Shown here: piece after piece, positions 30,817 through 43,234 of the stretch | How positions within the stretch are numbered: the first letter of the stretch is position 1 | Layout of the letters: each line of letters opens with the position of its first letter | Assembly (NCBI GenBank): GCA_020746835.1 | Contig: JAGPNK010000001.1 | Coordinates: 2,666,001 to 2,730,000 of the forward strand | Length of the DNA: 64,000 nt | Reading direction: 5' to 3' | Source of the DNA: Stachybotrys elegans | Lineage: Eukaryota; Ascomycota; Sordariomycetes; Hypocreales; Stachybotryaceae | Made by a program: the position numbers and the translations under genes | The notes under the pieces: model-generated | What the model was told of the DNA's origin: nothing | The model's database searches: none | What the model saw: only the letters and a program-made list of their open reading frames with translations

Positions 30817-32571
30817 TTAGACATTGAGCTCGGTCGTTGATGACTTCTCAAAGATGGCTCGGTACGGCTGGATCTTTTTCTGCGCTGTGCCCTCTGGGCC
30901 ACAGTAACGTTCCACAATTTCAACACTCCGGCCGATGTAAAGCTCAGGCTTGAGCATGTTGTCAAGATCCGCCCAGATGGGCTGGAAAAACTCGGTGGCC
31001 CTGATCCTGGTGATGAGATCGTTCGGCTTGCCTTCGAGCTTCACGACACCGGCAGCTTGGTGCGACAGAACGCGGATCTGTTCATGGGCCTCCTGCCTGG
31101 ACACACCCTTGGCAGTGAGCTTCATGATGATGTTCTCGGTGCACATGAAGGGCAGTTGCTCCTGAACGCGCGAGGCAATCACCTGGGGGTAAATGACCAT
31201 GCCGTCGGTGACATTGTCCAGACTGCCGATGATGGCATCGGCAAGGAGGAACATCTCGGGCAGGTCAATTCGGCGGACAGCGCTGTCGTCTAGCGAGCGC
31301 TCCATCCATTGCGCTGCAAGGGTGTTTGCAGTGGTTGCCTGCTTAGAGACGAGCTCTCGGGCAAGACTCGAGATTCTCTCTGAGCGCATCGGGTTCCTCT
31401 TGAATGCCATGGCGCTTGATCCCACCTGCTTGGCCTCGAAGGGCTCCTCGGCCTCCTGCCACGAGGCGAGATGGCGGATGTCTCCGGCAATCTTTTGCGC
31501 CGTAGCACCAAGGCCGCAGATGGCGTTGGCGACGAGAAGGTCAACCTTGCGCGTGTACGTCTGAGTCGACACATCATAGCAGGCGGGGAAGTCGGTCTTC
31601 TTGCACAGGAGTGCGTTTAGCTGGTCACACTTGGAGCCGTCGCCGCCGAAAATCTCGAGGAATGAAGCCTGAGTTCCGGTAGTTCCTTGCGCACCTGGAA
31701 TGACAAGTTATTCAGCCTCTCGCTGTCTGGTGCACCCATGCGTAAAGGCAGCTCACCTCGAAGCAGCAGCCCATTGCGGACGTGTTCGATACTCTCGAGA
31801 TCAAAGACAAGGTCCTGGGCCCATTGAGCCGCCCGCTTGCCAACTAGACGCTTATCAGCACTTTTCTCGGGGATATATATGTGCTACATCCGAAAACGGA
31901 GTATTGCAGTGGGAATACCTGTGATCAATTGGGCTGGCAGGTGAATAAATAATTAGTCCAGGGCTCTACTGGTTCGGTGGTAGCAGTGGGAAATACCTGG
32001 CTGCAAATGGGTGTATGCCAGAGTGGGCGTTCCCTTCCATTCCATGGCAAGCTTGCACAGATTGGAGATGACCTTGGCTAGTCTTGGGAGGAGAAGGTCC
32101 ATGGCATCACGCATAAGGATGAGTTCCGTGTTATCAGTTACGAAGCAGCTTGTGGCCTGGACGCGACTCGTTAGACCCGCCCAACCACGATTTGAAACTT
32201 CACAGAAGCACTCGAGGGGACTGAAAAAATTGCATTTGGCTTACTCCGTAGTGAATAATACCAGCTGCCGCAGGCGCAACGGCTCCGAATGCGTGTACAT
32301 GGGCCATGACGTCGTGGCGACGAATCTTCTCCTCCACCTTGGCAACCTCAAAGTCATGGTCGGTCACTTCAAGATGCTGCTTCATCTGCTCGAGGGCTTC
32401 GGCGGTGATGGTCTCGATGCCAAGCTCCCTCTCAGACTCTGCGAGCAGCAGCCAAAGCCTGCGCCATTGCGAGTGGCGGGACCGTTGGCTAAAGAGCCGG
32501 GCCATTTCTGGGCTGCAGTACCGAGCCGTCAGGCTTGTCTGATACGCATCGTACGGAGACTGGGCTGCCAT
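30817..32571 (-). CDS. ade13: Adenylosuccinate lyase
   Basis: Five exons (32571-32245, 32156-31997, 31933-31919, 31843-31757, 31694-30817) give 488 residues (yeast Ade13 482). The enzyme catalyses two fumarate-releasing steps of purine synthesis: SAICAR to AICAR and adenylosuccinate to AMP. It is a cytosolic homotetramer. Visible marks are [19 protein letters not shown], then [29 protein letters not shown] (active-site THLQPAQ) and the fumarase-superfamily signature [15 protein letters not shown] (about 288-302). Exon 3 is only 15 nt (codes AQLIT across its boundaries) and is needed to complete THLQPAQLIT. The start [14 protein letters not shown] is family-typical. Confidence 0.95.
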
Positions 32572-33172
32572 TTTATCGGGTTGAGACGTGCTTTTGGGAA
32601 TAGCTGGTTTGCGGGAAGCAATTTTTTGTGCCTCATCCAGAGCGGCTTTGGAGCATAACCAAGAGGGTTCCGGAATAATAATGTCCCGCCACGCGAACTA
32701 GACGACATCCACACTCACTATTGCAGTCAGTATATGTAGATCAGCAGGTGGGATCTTTCTGAAGCTTTCCACCCGAGCATCGGCGAGCATCGGCAGCCTT
32801 CTGTGGTTGCAGTCAGTCGAAGCTTCCCCCGGGCGTCGGCGTCGCTGACAACCCCCTGTACGTCAAACTCAATATCCCAACATCACATGACTGGGAAGGG
32901 TTTTTGCTGTGACAGGTCCTTTGGCTCGGCCAGGGCCTCCCCTTACCCACGGCATGGGTGTTTGTTTCAACGGCCAGGCCAAGCTGGATGCCGGCACACG
33001 CATCCTGGTCATGGCGTCACTCACAGGGGAGGAAGAACAGGGTCCTCCCTCAACCCCCATTCCTGGTTACATACATACATGCCTTATGTGCGAAGTAAGC
33101 ACAGAAATCTCACGGCCAATAATACATACACGACAGGCCCAGGTCGTAGGTGGGTAAGAGCTGCAGTGCCAT
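32572..33172. other. Intergenic: ADE13 promoter and HET gene 3' region
   Basis: 600 bp. A short direct repeat CGAGCATCGG occurs twice at about 32774-32794. No gene is supported. Confidence 0.5.
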
Positions 33173-35301
33173 TTATACAATCAACAGCTTGCTGCTGTCA
33201 TGATTTACCTCCCAATACTCCCTCGGGCTACCCACGTCCATACACGCAGCAAAGACCTCTCCCTCCATCCACCCTTGGACAAAACACGAACCCACAAAGC
33301 GATACGACGCTTCATCCACCGCTTCCAGCAAGACTGGCACCGAGCACGTTGCAATGATGGCCATGTGCAGTACGCCTGTCCTCCGTGACAGCTCCTGCGG
33401 CACCAGGCACATGTAGCCCTTCCTTGACAGGGCAAACTGCCGCCCCCGAAGACTCATCTTGACCGTATCCCAAGCCTCTGGTCGATCGTAACCCCCCGCG
33501 TACTTGAGGAGGAACCGAGACCGCTCTTGCTCGCAGACATAGTCCTCCAACGGGTACCGGTCGCTGGCGAATTGGCTTTGCTCGCGTGGCAGCCATGCTG
33601 AAGGCACATCGCCGTGGCACATGGCCCAGGCAGCTTGCCGCGCATCATCATACAGGCCAGAGTATTTGCTGGAATACTCGTCAGTGACATAGCGTACAAA
33701 GGCGTAGAAGATATCGCGGTGTGTCTCTAGCCCATCCCCCTGCATCACTAGAAAGTCTTGGACTTCATCGATGATGACTCCAGTGCAGAGCAAAGTGTTG
33801 TCGTAAAACTCAAACAACGGCTCTACCAGTTCCTCATTCTTCATGCCGCCATCGGCTTTGTACAGCTCGCCATCGAGACTGTCCATTAGCAACATCTGCC
33901 GTACGGGAAGCCAGTCCCGTCGAACAAGACAGCTGACTGCTGAAGGGGCCGTCCAGTCCGGGCACCATGACGGGGCTTCTTCGTAGAAGGCCTTGCTTCG
34001 CTCATTACACTCCGACACCGCGATGATGACCAACGACTTGTGCTGCGCGGACCAAGCAGTGACGAAATCCTTGAAGCTGGATGGGATGGACTGAGTGTAG
34101 TCCATCTTAAAATCGAGCTTGCCGTTATCCTGCGCCAAGTTCCAGAGTGCGAATATCTTGTCACGCCCATCCGTCGCCTCCAGGTCTCGTGCCAAAACGG
34201 CTGTTTCGAGCATGCCGGGAGAGTTGGGCCCAATGTTTGGCCTCATTGGGAAGATTTCGGACGTGTTTCCCCTCGAGACCATGCTCCGAAAGTACGAGAG
34301 CTTTCTGATATACGTAAGCTCGGACCCGGAAATAATTCCAAGATCCGGAGCAGCAAGCTTCATTTGTTCCACGAGACCTGGGTCCAGTCGGAGCATGTCC
34401 TGGAGGTTATTTGCAGCTTTGGCGATTTGCTCGAACAAGACCCCCTTCTCGGTGCCACTCTCATTGCCATATCCTATCAAAGGATTGGAGGCATGTGCAA
34501 TTGACCTGTGACGACAATCTCTGCCGTTTCTCCCGGCAGGCCCCAGGTATAGGACAGTGCCGCAAAGTTGACTTCGCTATCGACCGGGCAGTGCGCGAGG
34601 TGTGTGATGATTGGCGCCGACTCGTCTGCCGATGGATGGATGACAAGCAACCGAATCTCTCTCGCTATTGCATCAAGAGGCACATAGGCGTACTTGTCGG
34701 TTGGGTTCGTCTCAGACATGCGCCGGCCAACTCGAACCGGGTACGCCGTTGGCAAGGCCGTCTGCTGCCTGTCCTCGGGAACATGGTTCCAGCTCTTTTC
34801 TCGATTCGAGTAGCGTGTATCGGCGAAATATCGGACGGCCCGTCTATCAATGAGGTCGTCGTTGAAGGCCATCATGTCGACAACCTCGCTGGCGCGTTGG
34901 TACATGGAGTCGATAAAGTCCCTCGTCCAATATCGATGTTCCTCACGGTTCCTCTCCATCAGACAAACATGACGTATCCATATTCTGACGGGATGATCCG
35001 GGTTCCTGTAGTGTCGCAGGAATTTCTCCAAGGACCCAGGGACAAGAAGCCCTTTGCCAGAGATTTCTATTGCTTCCATAAACAACCGACATCCTCTGCT
35101 ATTCTTGACAGCGACAAATGGAGCGGCGTCGGCCAAGACAGCCGTCTCCAAGGTACATCGGACGTGGTTTTCTTCTGCCTCTTTATCGCCCGAACAAGGA
35201 TGCAACACGAGAAAGCGCTGTTGTTGCAAGTCATGGTTGAGGGGCTGATATTCGTATTCTGGGATTATCAAATTGCCGTCATCGTCAATGAGGGGCGCCA
35301 T
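33173..35301 (-). CDS. HET-domain protein with tandem, partly deleted HET copies
   Basis: HET proteins trigger heterokaryon incompatibility and cell death in fungi. The N-terminal copy (about residues 15-150) is degenerate: YEYQPLNHDLQQQRFLVLHP, then FVAVKNSRG where SYxWG is expected, then KFLRHYRNPDHPVRIWIRHV. A second copy begins canonically at about 210 (YAYVPLDAIAREIRLLVIHP, then NFAALSYTWGLPGETAEIVV). It jumps at once to the region that normally follows the core (GYGNESGTEKGVLFEQIAKA, then ATDGRDKIFALWNLAQD). The two open parts (35301-34506 and 34473-33173) join in frame only if a 32-nt intron is removed, which is unusually short. Spliced length would be 698. The allele may be non-functional. 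Confidence 0.6.
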
Positions 35302-35627
35302 GATGCGGCAACTTTCAGAGGTCCTTGGGAACGAGATTCAACTGAGATTTCTTGATATAGCGACTGGTCAAGAGAAGCACAGGTTTGTGGCTCGGCTGCT
35401 GACTATATACGTATATTCGAAATGCAGCCGCAAATGGACCCCTGACCAAGCCCACGAAGAGCCTCTCATAGCCCGTCAGGATCAGGGGTAGATCAGGGGT
35501 CAAGGGGCAGTGTCTCCCAAGGCAGACACCGGCAAAGGGTGGCGGTCTGCTGGAACACAATGTCCCACATGGTTCTGGTCGCCGAAATGTGAAAAGTGTA
35601 AATGTTCATCTTCCTTCCCCCGCCCAC
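35302..35627. other. Intergenic: HET promoter and NRDE2 3' region
   Basis: 326 bp. It contains a TATATACGTATA-type AT-rich palindrome at about 35404-35416, about 105 bp upstream of the HET start, a possible TATA element. Confidence 0.45.
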
Positions 35628-38600
35628 CTATCTTGCCCGGTGCTTCGCTTTGTGTCTCTCCTCCCGTTGCTTCTCCAAGAACTCCTCCATATCGACATGG
35701 ATTCTCAGCCCCTTAGACGTCATGGTGTTGTACACTGATCTCAACTCATCCGACTCCATGCCACGAGCCAGGGTCGCAAACGCCTCCATCATAGTCTCCT
35801 TGGAGTATGGCACGTGCCGCAGTGCCCTGTAGAAGACACTCTTGGCCTTATCTCGGATTGCGTCGTGGTTTTGGCAGAATCGAATATACCCAACCCAGAG
35901 CCATGCATTTCCTCGGCACGCTTCGCTTGATACAGCATGCTCGAAGGCTGCCCTTGTTGTATTGACGTTGCCACGCTGCAGTTCATGATGAATGGCAAAT
36001 AATCGATTGCCCACGCTGTCTTGCGATGAGTTGAGCGTCTTCTCGACCATCAGCGCCCTGGTTTCATCCACAACTCGGAGACTGGCATCCGCCCAGTCAA
36101 ATAGCGCCATGAAAATCGTGTTTTGCGGGAACAGGTCGATAAACCGCTTTAGTTGTTCCCGCAGATACGCTCGGCGATACGGCCTAGATGTTGTTAGCCT
36201 GCACCACGAATGAATGCGCTTGCTTCGGCCTACCCTTTCAAAGCATTCAAGTATAGGAGCCTCGCGGCAAACTGCAGAAGTGTCTCCAATGCATCGTTGT
36301 CTCGGTATTTCAGCCCAGTCATGGTGTCGATCGCAGTAGCTGTCACCGCCATAGCTTCCGAAATATTGCCCTGCGTTGCCGCGTGAGGCTCCGTGTTGCC
36401 TTGGGCCGTCAGATACACCAGCAGTATCAGACATTCGGCACAAGCACCGGCTGCCACAGCATTTCCCGTCCCCAGTGCCTCGTACATCAGTGACGCGAAT
36501 TTACCATGCGCTGTAGCTGCAGAGGTAGGCGAGATTCCCGCGTCGGCAGTTGGTCCACGCAAACCTTCATCCACAGACGAGCAGAGCAGCTTTGCTGCCA
36601 ATTCTATGTTCCCTCGCTCAAGTTCTAGCCAGCTCCATGTCTTCCAAAGTGACAGAGAGCTCACGTCCGCGCCCTATGCTATTGTTAATTTATCGACAAG
36701 TACGGGTTGCATTGTAGTAGAACTCACCTTTGACAGACGCGTTGCAGAGGACAGGACTTTGATTGCGGCGTCTGCGTTACCATTTGCCCTCTCCGCAAGT
36801 GCATAGCAGTTGTACAGTTCTGAATCATTCGACCTGCGTACGAGAAGCCCTTTGGCAACCTTCTTAATCCCACTTGGATCATGAAGAAAACTGACGGCCA
36901 TGTAGTACTTGGACAGCTCTGGCTGGGGCCCGTGTGTAAGCTGTTTCATGACATTGGCGAAGAATCCCAAGTCTACTCCTCTAGGCTCAGACTTGGGGGC
37001 GAAAAGGCCAAACCAACCGGGCTGCTTGAAAAGCACTTCTGGTGAGGTTGCGGCGTGCAAAAGTTCCCAGTCAACCTTGGGTGTCTTTTTCTCAACGTCT
37101 TCAGGGTCGCTCTCAGCAACTGTCCAGGACGGTGTGAGGTCCATGCCGCGGGAAGGATTTACCAAGTACTGATCATTGCGAGCCTTCCTGGTCCACTGGC
37201 TGGATCTGAAGGGCGGGTGGTATCCCGCAAAAAGCACAAAAGCATCAATTAGCTGCGTGTTCAGGTCCGGTAGAAGGCTGCTGGGCATGAGGAATAGCAT
37301 AGGCTCGATATCAGTGAACATGACAACTCTAAACGGGTCATCGTCGGTCCCCTCATCCAGAGTTCGTGCCGGCAACTTGGCTTGCAATCCATAATGGCGC
37401 TCCGCGTTTCCCCATACCTTATAAGCGTCTCTCGAGGGGTTTGGCTCCGTAGAGCTGCCTGCTACCGGCTCTGGGGGATCCCCAAGCTTTCCGGTTGAGA
37501 CGTAGTGATTCCACCCCTTTGCGTCTGCCTCGCCCATTCGGGGAACCTCGCTCTCCCAGTAGTCTCGAAACTCGTCGAGCCAGTCACCAGATTCCATCTC
37601 GGCAGGCCGAAACAAGTTGAGGTCAAGAAGTGCCTGCCAAGCTGCGGTGGCCAACTCCTGATAGCCAGCATCATACATCAATCGGGTTGTCCTTAGAAAC
37701 ACCTGAATGGCCTCCTCGAAGAAGACCAGCTGTGGTGATTCTTTGGCTTGTGATGTGAGGGTTCCCAACCTCGATAGCAGCATCGCTTTTGCCTCGTCAT
37801 ACTGAAACGTTGCGATGTTGGATATTGTGAAATCGACGTGTGTCTTCCAAAGTGCAAAGCTCCGCTGCTCGTCATCGTGAACCTCGATCCATTTCTTGGC
37901 TGCGACTTTGCTGCTCCAGACTTTTACTCCTTCCCGCATCAGCTGTATGAGGACGCGTTGCCGATCATCCGTAGTTGTCACGTTGACTAGCGCAGACTCC
38001 AGCATCGAGACCTTGATCTCTGTGTAGCTATGCGTTGCGCTCTCTCGGTCTTTTTCGTCTAGACCATGGCTGGCTTGCAGCAACGCATCCTGGTGATTGG
38101 CAAGTTCCAGCCAAGCATCGATATCTTCTGGATGGTCTTTCACGCGCCGGTTCAGCTGAATCGATCTCCACCTCAGGGGATCATTCTCGTCGATGGCCAC
38201 GATTTCGCTGGACGCGTCTGATTCAACGTCTTGATCGTGATGCGTTGCTTTAGCTTTGCCTTCGATAGACCGGTAGGATGGACCCTCATCCTCGGATGAG
38301 ACGGGGTCTTCCTGGTCCCGTTTCCGCTTTCGAGACGTCTCCACGGATATGAAATCACCCTCGTCATCCTCGGGGTTTTGCTTGGAGCCGGCGCGCAACT
38401 CGATGGTGTGCGGTTTTAGGCGGAATGACTTGGAGCGAAGCCCATCGCGGTCGCCATTCACAAAGACCCCTTGCCCTGGCATGCGAAGACTGAACTGGTC
38501 TCTCGGTCCATCTCTATGCATGACAAGGCGACCCTTGGTTCCCAAGACTCTGCCCCCGCCGTAGCGGTAGTAGGTGGGAATCTGGGACTTGTCGATGCCG

Positions 38601-38929
38601 CCATATTTGGTAATCAGAGGGTCGCCTTTGGTATCAATCACAAATACTCCAGGCACTCCCGTTGCTTCTACCGGGCCAGATTTCGCCGGCTTTACGCCTT
38701 TGACTTCATCGCGGGTCTGTGAATCCCGTGGCTTGTCCCGGGAATGAGAGTCGTGCCGGTGTGACCTAGAACGATGTCTATCGGGCTGACGAGATCCATG
38801 CCTACCGTCACGGTCGCGTTCTCTTGGGCGCTGGACAGTGTCGATGGTGCTAGGCGCGGATTCCTTGGGTTTGAAGGATGAGAACTTAGGCACGGTCAAT
38901 CGCTGTGAGCTATCCTCTCCCGATGGCAT
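35628..38929 (-). CDS. nrde2: NRDE2-family nuclear RNA surveillance/silencing factor
   Basis: Three exons (38929-36728, 36673-36234, 36183-35628) give 1065 residues. NRDE-2 acts in nuclear RNA interference in nematodes and, with the exosome helicase Mtr4, in nuclear RNA turnover in fission yeast and humans. The N-terminal 70 residues are basic with RS/RH-type repeats (HRSRSHRHDSHSRDKPRDSQ). The conserved stretch DPLITKYGGIDKSQIPTYYR precedes RYGGGRVLGTKGRL. From about residue 250 an alpha-helical HAT/TPR-like array starts (IQLNRRVKDHPEDIDAWLEL, then HQDALL), continuing with SFALWKTHVDF and YNCYALAERANGN to the C-terminus. It ends in a basic tail EERHKAKHRAR. Introns are 54 and 50 nt. Confidence 0.9.
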
Positions 38930-39348
38930 GATGTCAAGAATCCAGGGATCATTTCATCAATCGCGAGCTTGAAAATTAGACCATGGTGATAATAGCATCG
39001 CGTCAGACGGCCATGTTCTTAATTTGCTTCTTGGCGAGAGTGGATGTAAAACATGAATGTGACTGTGGAAAGGAAGCCTTACAGAGGCAGGCAGCTAAAG
39101 TTGCTAGAGCTTCCTAGCTCCTTTCCTCACCGGGATTAGGAGACCGGCAAAATGCCGGCCCCTGATCGGCATGACGCCACGTGCCAGGGATTGTCAGTTG
39201 GTTTGCGCAGTTGTTCAGTGACGTGACATCTTGCAACATTTCGAAGCAAATTCTGTTGATGTCTATTCATTCCGCGTACGTGCGACCGTGTTTGATGGGA
39301 AGCGACTCTTGACAGCACGGCGCATAGCCCACGGGCGCTTACACCACC
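38930..39348. promoter_or_regulatory. Divergent promoter region NRDE2/FMP32-like
   Basis: 419 bp between divergent start codons. Nothing distinctive was recognised apart from the short spacing. Confidence 0.45.
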
Positions 39349-40656
39349 ATGACGACAATCGGAAGACTGACCTTCCTCTACCCACACCTCCTCCGAGCGA
39401 CAACTACCCGGCCGTCACCAAGAGGGGCTTGGGATATCGGGAGTACGCGAGCATGGAAGGGCACCTTTGCTCCCAGACATGGTAAAGGGGTTGAACCTCG
39501 CAGGGTGCAGAAGGGGAGTAATGCCACTCAGCAGCAGCCGCCCGCGCAAGCTGCCGAGGTGGCGGGCGAGGTCGAAGGCAGCGTGACGGCAGCGACCACA
39601 CCTACGTCATCCGAATCCCAGAGCGAGAGCAAAGAATCGGAAGTTGAAAGCCCAAGCACACCAAATACGATACCCGAAACACCAGCGCCAGCGCCAGCCG
39701 AGCCCAAAGAAGCGCCGCCAGTCGAGGGTCTCGAAAGAGCCCGTATAGCCAGGGAGGAAGCCAAGCAGAGCGGACCGCTCGAGGAGGTTCTGCATTTAGG
39801 CCCTCCTGAGGAAATGGTGGATCAGCAGAGGAAGGGTCATCCGCCAATGCAGCCGCCCCCATACATGCACCACTTTGACACTTATTCGCTTGTCAAGCAG
39901 CTCCAGCAAGGGGGGTACTCACAGGGGCAAGCCGTGACAGCGATGAAGGGAATTCGCACTCTTCTAGCGCAGAATCTCGATGTCGCGCAGGCCAGTTTAG
40001 TGAGCAAGAGCGATGTGGAAAACGTGAGTGCAAGGTCTCGTCGTTGGCCTGGGGCTGGGGCTGGGGCTGACGCAACTTTCCTTAGGAGACATATCTGTTC
40101 CGCGCTGCGTGCTCTGAGTTGGGGACTGAGGTGAAGAATAACCGGCGTCTGCAGGAGGAGCAGATGAGGCAGCAGCGCACGCATCTGCAGCACGAAGTGG
40201 ACAACCTAACGCAGTCGCTCAACCAGGAGTTGCTGACGCTAAACGACAATGTGCGAGGCATGTTCAACGATCGCAGGATGGCCGTCAGGGAGGAGCAAAA
40301 GGCGGGCGACAGTGCGGTACGTTGCAACCAAATGGAAACAAACGACAAACACATTCTAACAGATGCGGGACATATAGATCCAGCAGATCAACTACAAAAT
40401 CAGCATCATGCTAAGCAGCGACTCCAAGTCGGAGATTGAGAGCCTGCGATGGATCCTGATCCGCCGGTCGGTGCTGGGCATCATCTTCATGGCGGTGCTC
40501 ACCCTGGGCACGCTGCGGTACGCCTCGTACGTATCGCACGAGCGCGTCAAGGAGGCCGAGCGCAAGAAGCGCGAGGAGGAGGAGCTGCGCCGGGACGGAG
40601 GCCGCAAGGACCGCAGCTCAGCGGCCGACGCAGCGGCGATCCTGGCCGCCAACTGA
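39349..40656 (+). CDS. Mitochondrial coiled-coil DUF1640 protein (FMP32/MCUR1/CCDC90 family)
   Basis: Three exons (39349-40023, 40086-40316, 40378-40656), all phase 0, give 394 residues. The N-terminus is basic and rich in Arg, Ser and Thr (RLTFLYPHLLRATTTRPSPR), suitable for a mitochondrial presequence. A disordered Pro/Glu/Ser-rich segment follows. The DUF1640 core spans about 175-355: FDTYSLVKQLQQGGYSQGQA, then RAACSELGTEVKNNRRLQEE, a long coiled coil, and NYKISIMLSSDSKSEIESLRW. A single membrane anchor lies near the end (SVLGIIFMAVLTLGTLRYAS, about 332-351). Yeast Fmp32 supports cytochrome oxidase assembly and animal MCUR1 associates with the calcium uniporter. The role here is not determined. 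Confidence 0.85.
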
Positions 40657-41221
40657 TGACACCCTGGCGAATGACGGATGACGAACTAGAGGTTGATATA
40701 CGCAAACACATACTTGCACAGATGGCTGGCTGCCACCCCCTTTATTTTCCTTGGTCCTCCTGTTCACACACTACCTTGGCTTAGACAGATACCCAAATCC
40801 CCCACTCACCGAGGTGGTGGGCTTGACCGGATAACAAATACGCGGGTTCAATAGAAAAGAATACAGTTATGACGACATTCCTATCTCACGGAGTTGCTGG
40901 ATGAAAGTGCTCGAGGTCCTTGGGTAAAATCATCTGAAAAGTCCATCCTCTTGGACATGGTGTCAGTTACTTAGTAGGTAGGTAGAGGCAGGCAGGCAGT
41001 ACCCTGATATTGCGCCCCGCTAAGCTGATTTACCACCATGCGAGAAATGACTCGGCATCTCACAAAAAAATGCCAGTCCAGATTGCCCCACCCCCACCAT
41101 CCCCCTACTACAAGCACTTACTCACGATTGTTTACAAGCAAACCACTTAAACATCCCCATCGCAACATTTTCCCTCTTCACTATTGGCGTTTACTTCGGC
41201 AGCCTCGCCCCATAGCACACA
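40657..41221. other. Intergenic: FMP32-like 3' region and RNA1 promoter
   Basis: 565 bp. It contains GTAGGTAGGTAG next to GGCAGGCAGGCAG (about 40974-41001). No gene is seen. Confidence 0.5.
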
Positions 41222-42578
41222 ATGGCCGACTCCAAAATACTCTTCTCCCTCGAGGGAAAGGGCCTGAAGCTCGACTCGGCCGCCGACATCGAGTCCCACA
41301 TTGCTGCCCTCCGCGCCAACGATGCCGTCGAGGAGGTCAGGCTCCTGGGCAACACGTACGGTGTCGAGGCCTGCAGGGTCCTCGGTGAGGTCCTGGCTAC
41401 CAAGAAGAGCCTCAAGGTACGTCGAGCCGGGCACGGCACCCTCACCCACCCTCTGCTGTGTTCGTGTCTGTGCTGACTCTCCTTGGTCTACATAGGTGGC
41501 GAACCTGGCTGATATGTTCACTGGGCGCCTCCTGAACGAGATTCCCGAAGCTCTCTCCTATCTCCTCACCTCGATCCTCAACCTCCCCAACCTGACCACG
41601 GTCAACCTCAACGACAACGCCTTTGGCATCAACACGGTTGCCCCCCTCGTCGCCTTCCTCTCCGCCCATGTGCCCCTCCAGCACCTATACCTCAACAACA
41701 ACGGCCTCGGGCCTGAGGCCGGCACCCTCGTCGCCAACGCTTTGTCGGAGCTCCATGCCAAGAAGGAGTCGGCCAGGAAGGATGGAACCGCTGTTCCCGA
41801 CCTCGAGACCGTCATCTGCGGCCGCAACCGACTGGAGAACGGCAGCATGAAGGCCTGGGCAAAGACCTTTAGCCTGCACAATAAGGTCCAGACCATCAAG
41901 ATGGTCCAGAACGGCATCCGACAGGACGGCATCAGCCACCTTCTCAGCAGCGGTCTCAACAACCTGCTTGCTCTCCAGACCCTCGACCTGCAGGACAACA
42001 CCTTCACCATCAAGGGTGCCAGAGTCCTCGCCAAGGTGGCCCCGACGTGGACGGATCTGCGCGAGCTCGGCGTCGGTGACTCCCTCCTGGGCGCCAAGGG
42101 CGGTGTGCTTCTCTCCCAGGCCCTCCTCGAGGGCAAGAACAAGAACCTGGAGACTCTGCGGCTGCAGTACAACGAGATCACCGCAGACGCCGTAAAGGGC
42201 CTGGCCGACGCCGCTAAGCTGGCCCTCCCCGCCCTCAAGCGCATCGAGCTCAACGGCAACAAGCTTCTCGAGGACGACGAATCTATCCTCGCCCTCCAGA
42301 CCCTGCTGGACGACCGCAAGGAGAAGACGGCCGGCGACCTGGTCATCGAGGACGAGTGGGGCGTCGACAGCCTCAGCGACCTGGAGGAGCCCGACTCGGA
42401 GGAGGAGGAAGAGGAGGAGGCGGAGACTGAGGAAGAGGAGGAAGAGGAAGAGGATGTGGAGAAGAAGGCCGAGAAGGACATCAAGGATGCCGAGATTGCG
42501 CAGAAGGAGCCCGTGGCCCAGCGCCAGGACAAGGATGTGGACGAGCTGGCCAGCAAGCTCGAGAAGACCAACATCTAA
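41222..42578 (+). CDS. rna1: Ran GTPase-activating protein 1 (RanGAP, leucine-rich repeats)
   Basis: Two exons (41222-41416, 41496-42578) give 425 residues. RanGAP stimulates GTP hydrolysis by Ran in the cytoplasm, driving directional nuclear transport. The protein is a crescent of leucine-rich repeats, for example LTTVNLNDNAFGINTVAPLV and LQTLDLQDNTFTIKGARVLA. The catalytic arginine is the Arg of MFTGRLLNEIPEAL (residue 76 after splicing), matching the S. pombe Rna1 TGR motif. The C-terminus is strongly acidic (EEPDSEEEEEEEAETEEEEE), as in yeast RanGAP. Intron ends are GTACGT and CATAG. It lies on the plus strand after the FMP32-like gene. Confidence 0.95.
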
Positions 42579-43234
42579 GTACCACTATGCTCGGATGATT
42601 ATGTTTAGACGATACATATGATTATCATAGAGCCGCATTCTTCAAATCAACACTGGATACCCTCAGTAGGCCTTCTACGGTGACGACCATGGATCCTATA
42701 TTGATGCATAGACGGCATTTGCTACCAAACCACGCCGTGGTCATGGAGACGATGCAAGAAGCGACATGTATTTCTTCGATTCATATAGAATTATATGGCG
42801 CGTAAAAATGGCTATTTTTACAAAAATGGACATGCTTTGTCCAAGACAGACTGGGGTATGGTCACGTCATGGCAAGAGCTGAGAGAGTGAGTACATACCT
42901 CGGATGAAACAGATTCATACGAAACCTCTGTATTCTTTGGTCAGCCCCCACGATCTGATGTCTCTTCACATGTAGGGAGGGGGATGGGTATGATGTTTAA
43001 GTGAAAAGGGGGGATTTGTCCTCAGCGCCAGCCACAATGCCTTCCATCCGTATACATGCAGTAAAACCAATAATAAGCAGCCTCGTCATAATTCAACCCA
43101 TTTCCTTTGTTTCCATGCTCGTCAGCGCTCCCTGCCCATATGCCATCGTCATCCTCCACGACTCTGTCCAGTATGCGCCTGTTTCTGTGCACCAGACTCG
43201 AACTACATAAGCTATAGCGTAAACGTAAAACTCA
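42579..43234. other. Convergent 3' spacer RNA1/Gln-rich gene
   Basis: 656 bp between convergent genes, AT-rich around 42770-42840. No coding signal is seen. Confidence 0.5.

Noticed and set aside
41558..42574. 338-codon Ser/Arg-rich antisense frame over RNA1
   Set aside because: The Ser runs are the reverse of the acidic Glu repeat in RanGAP. It is not a protein.
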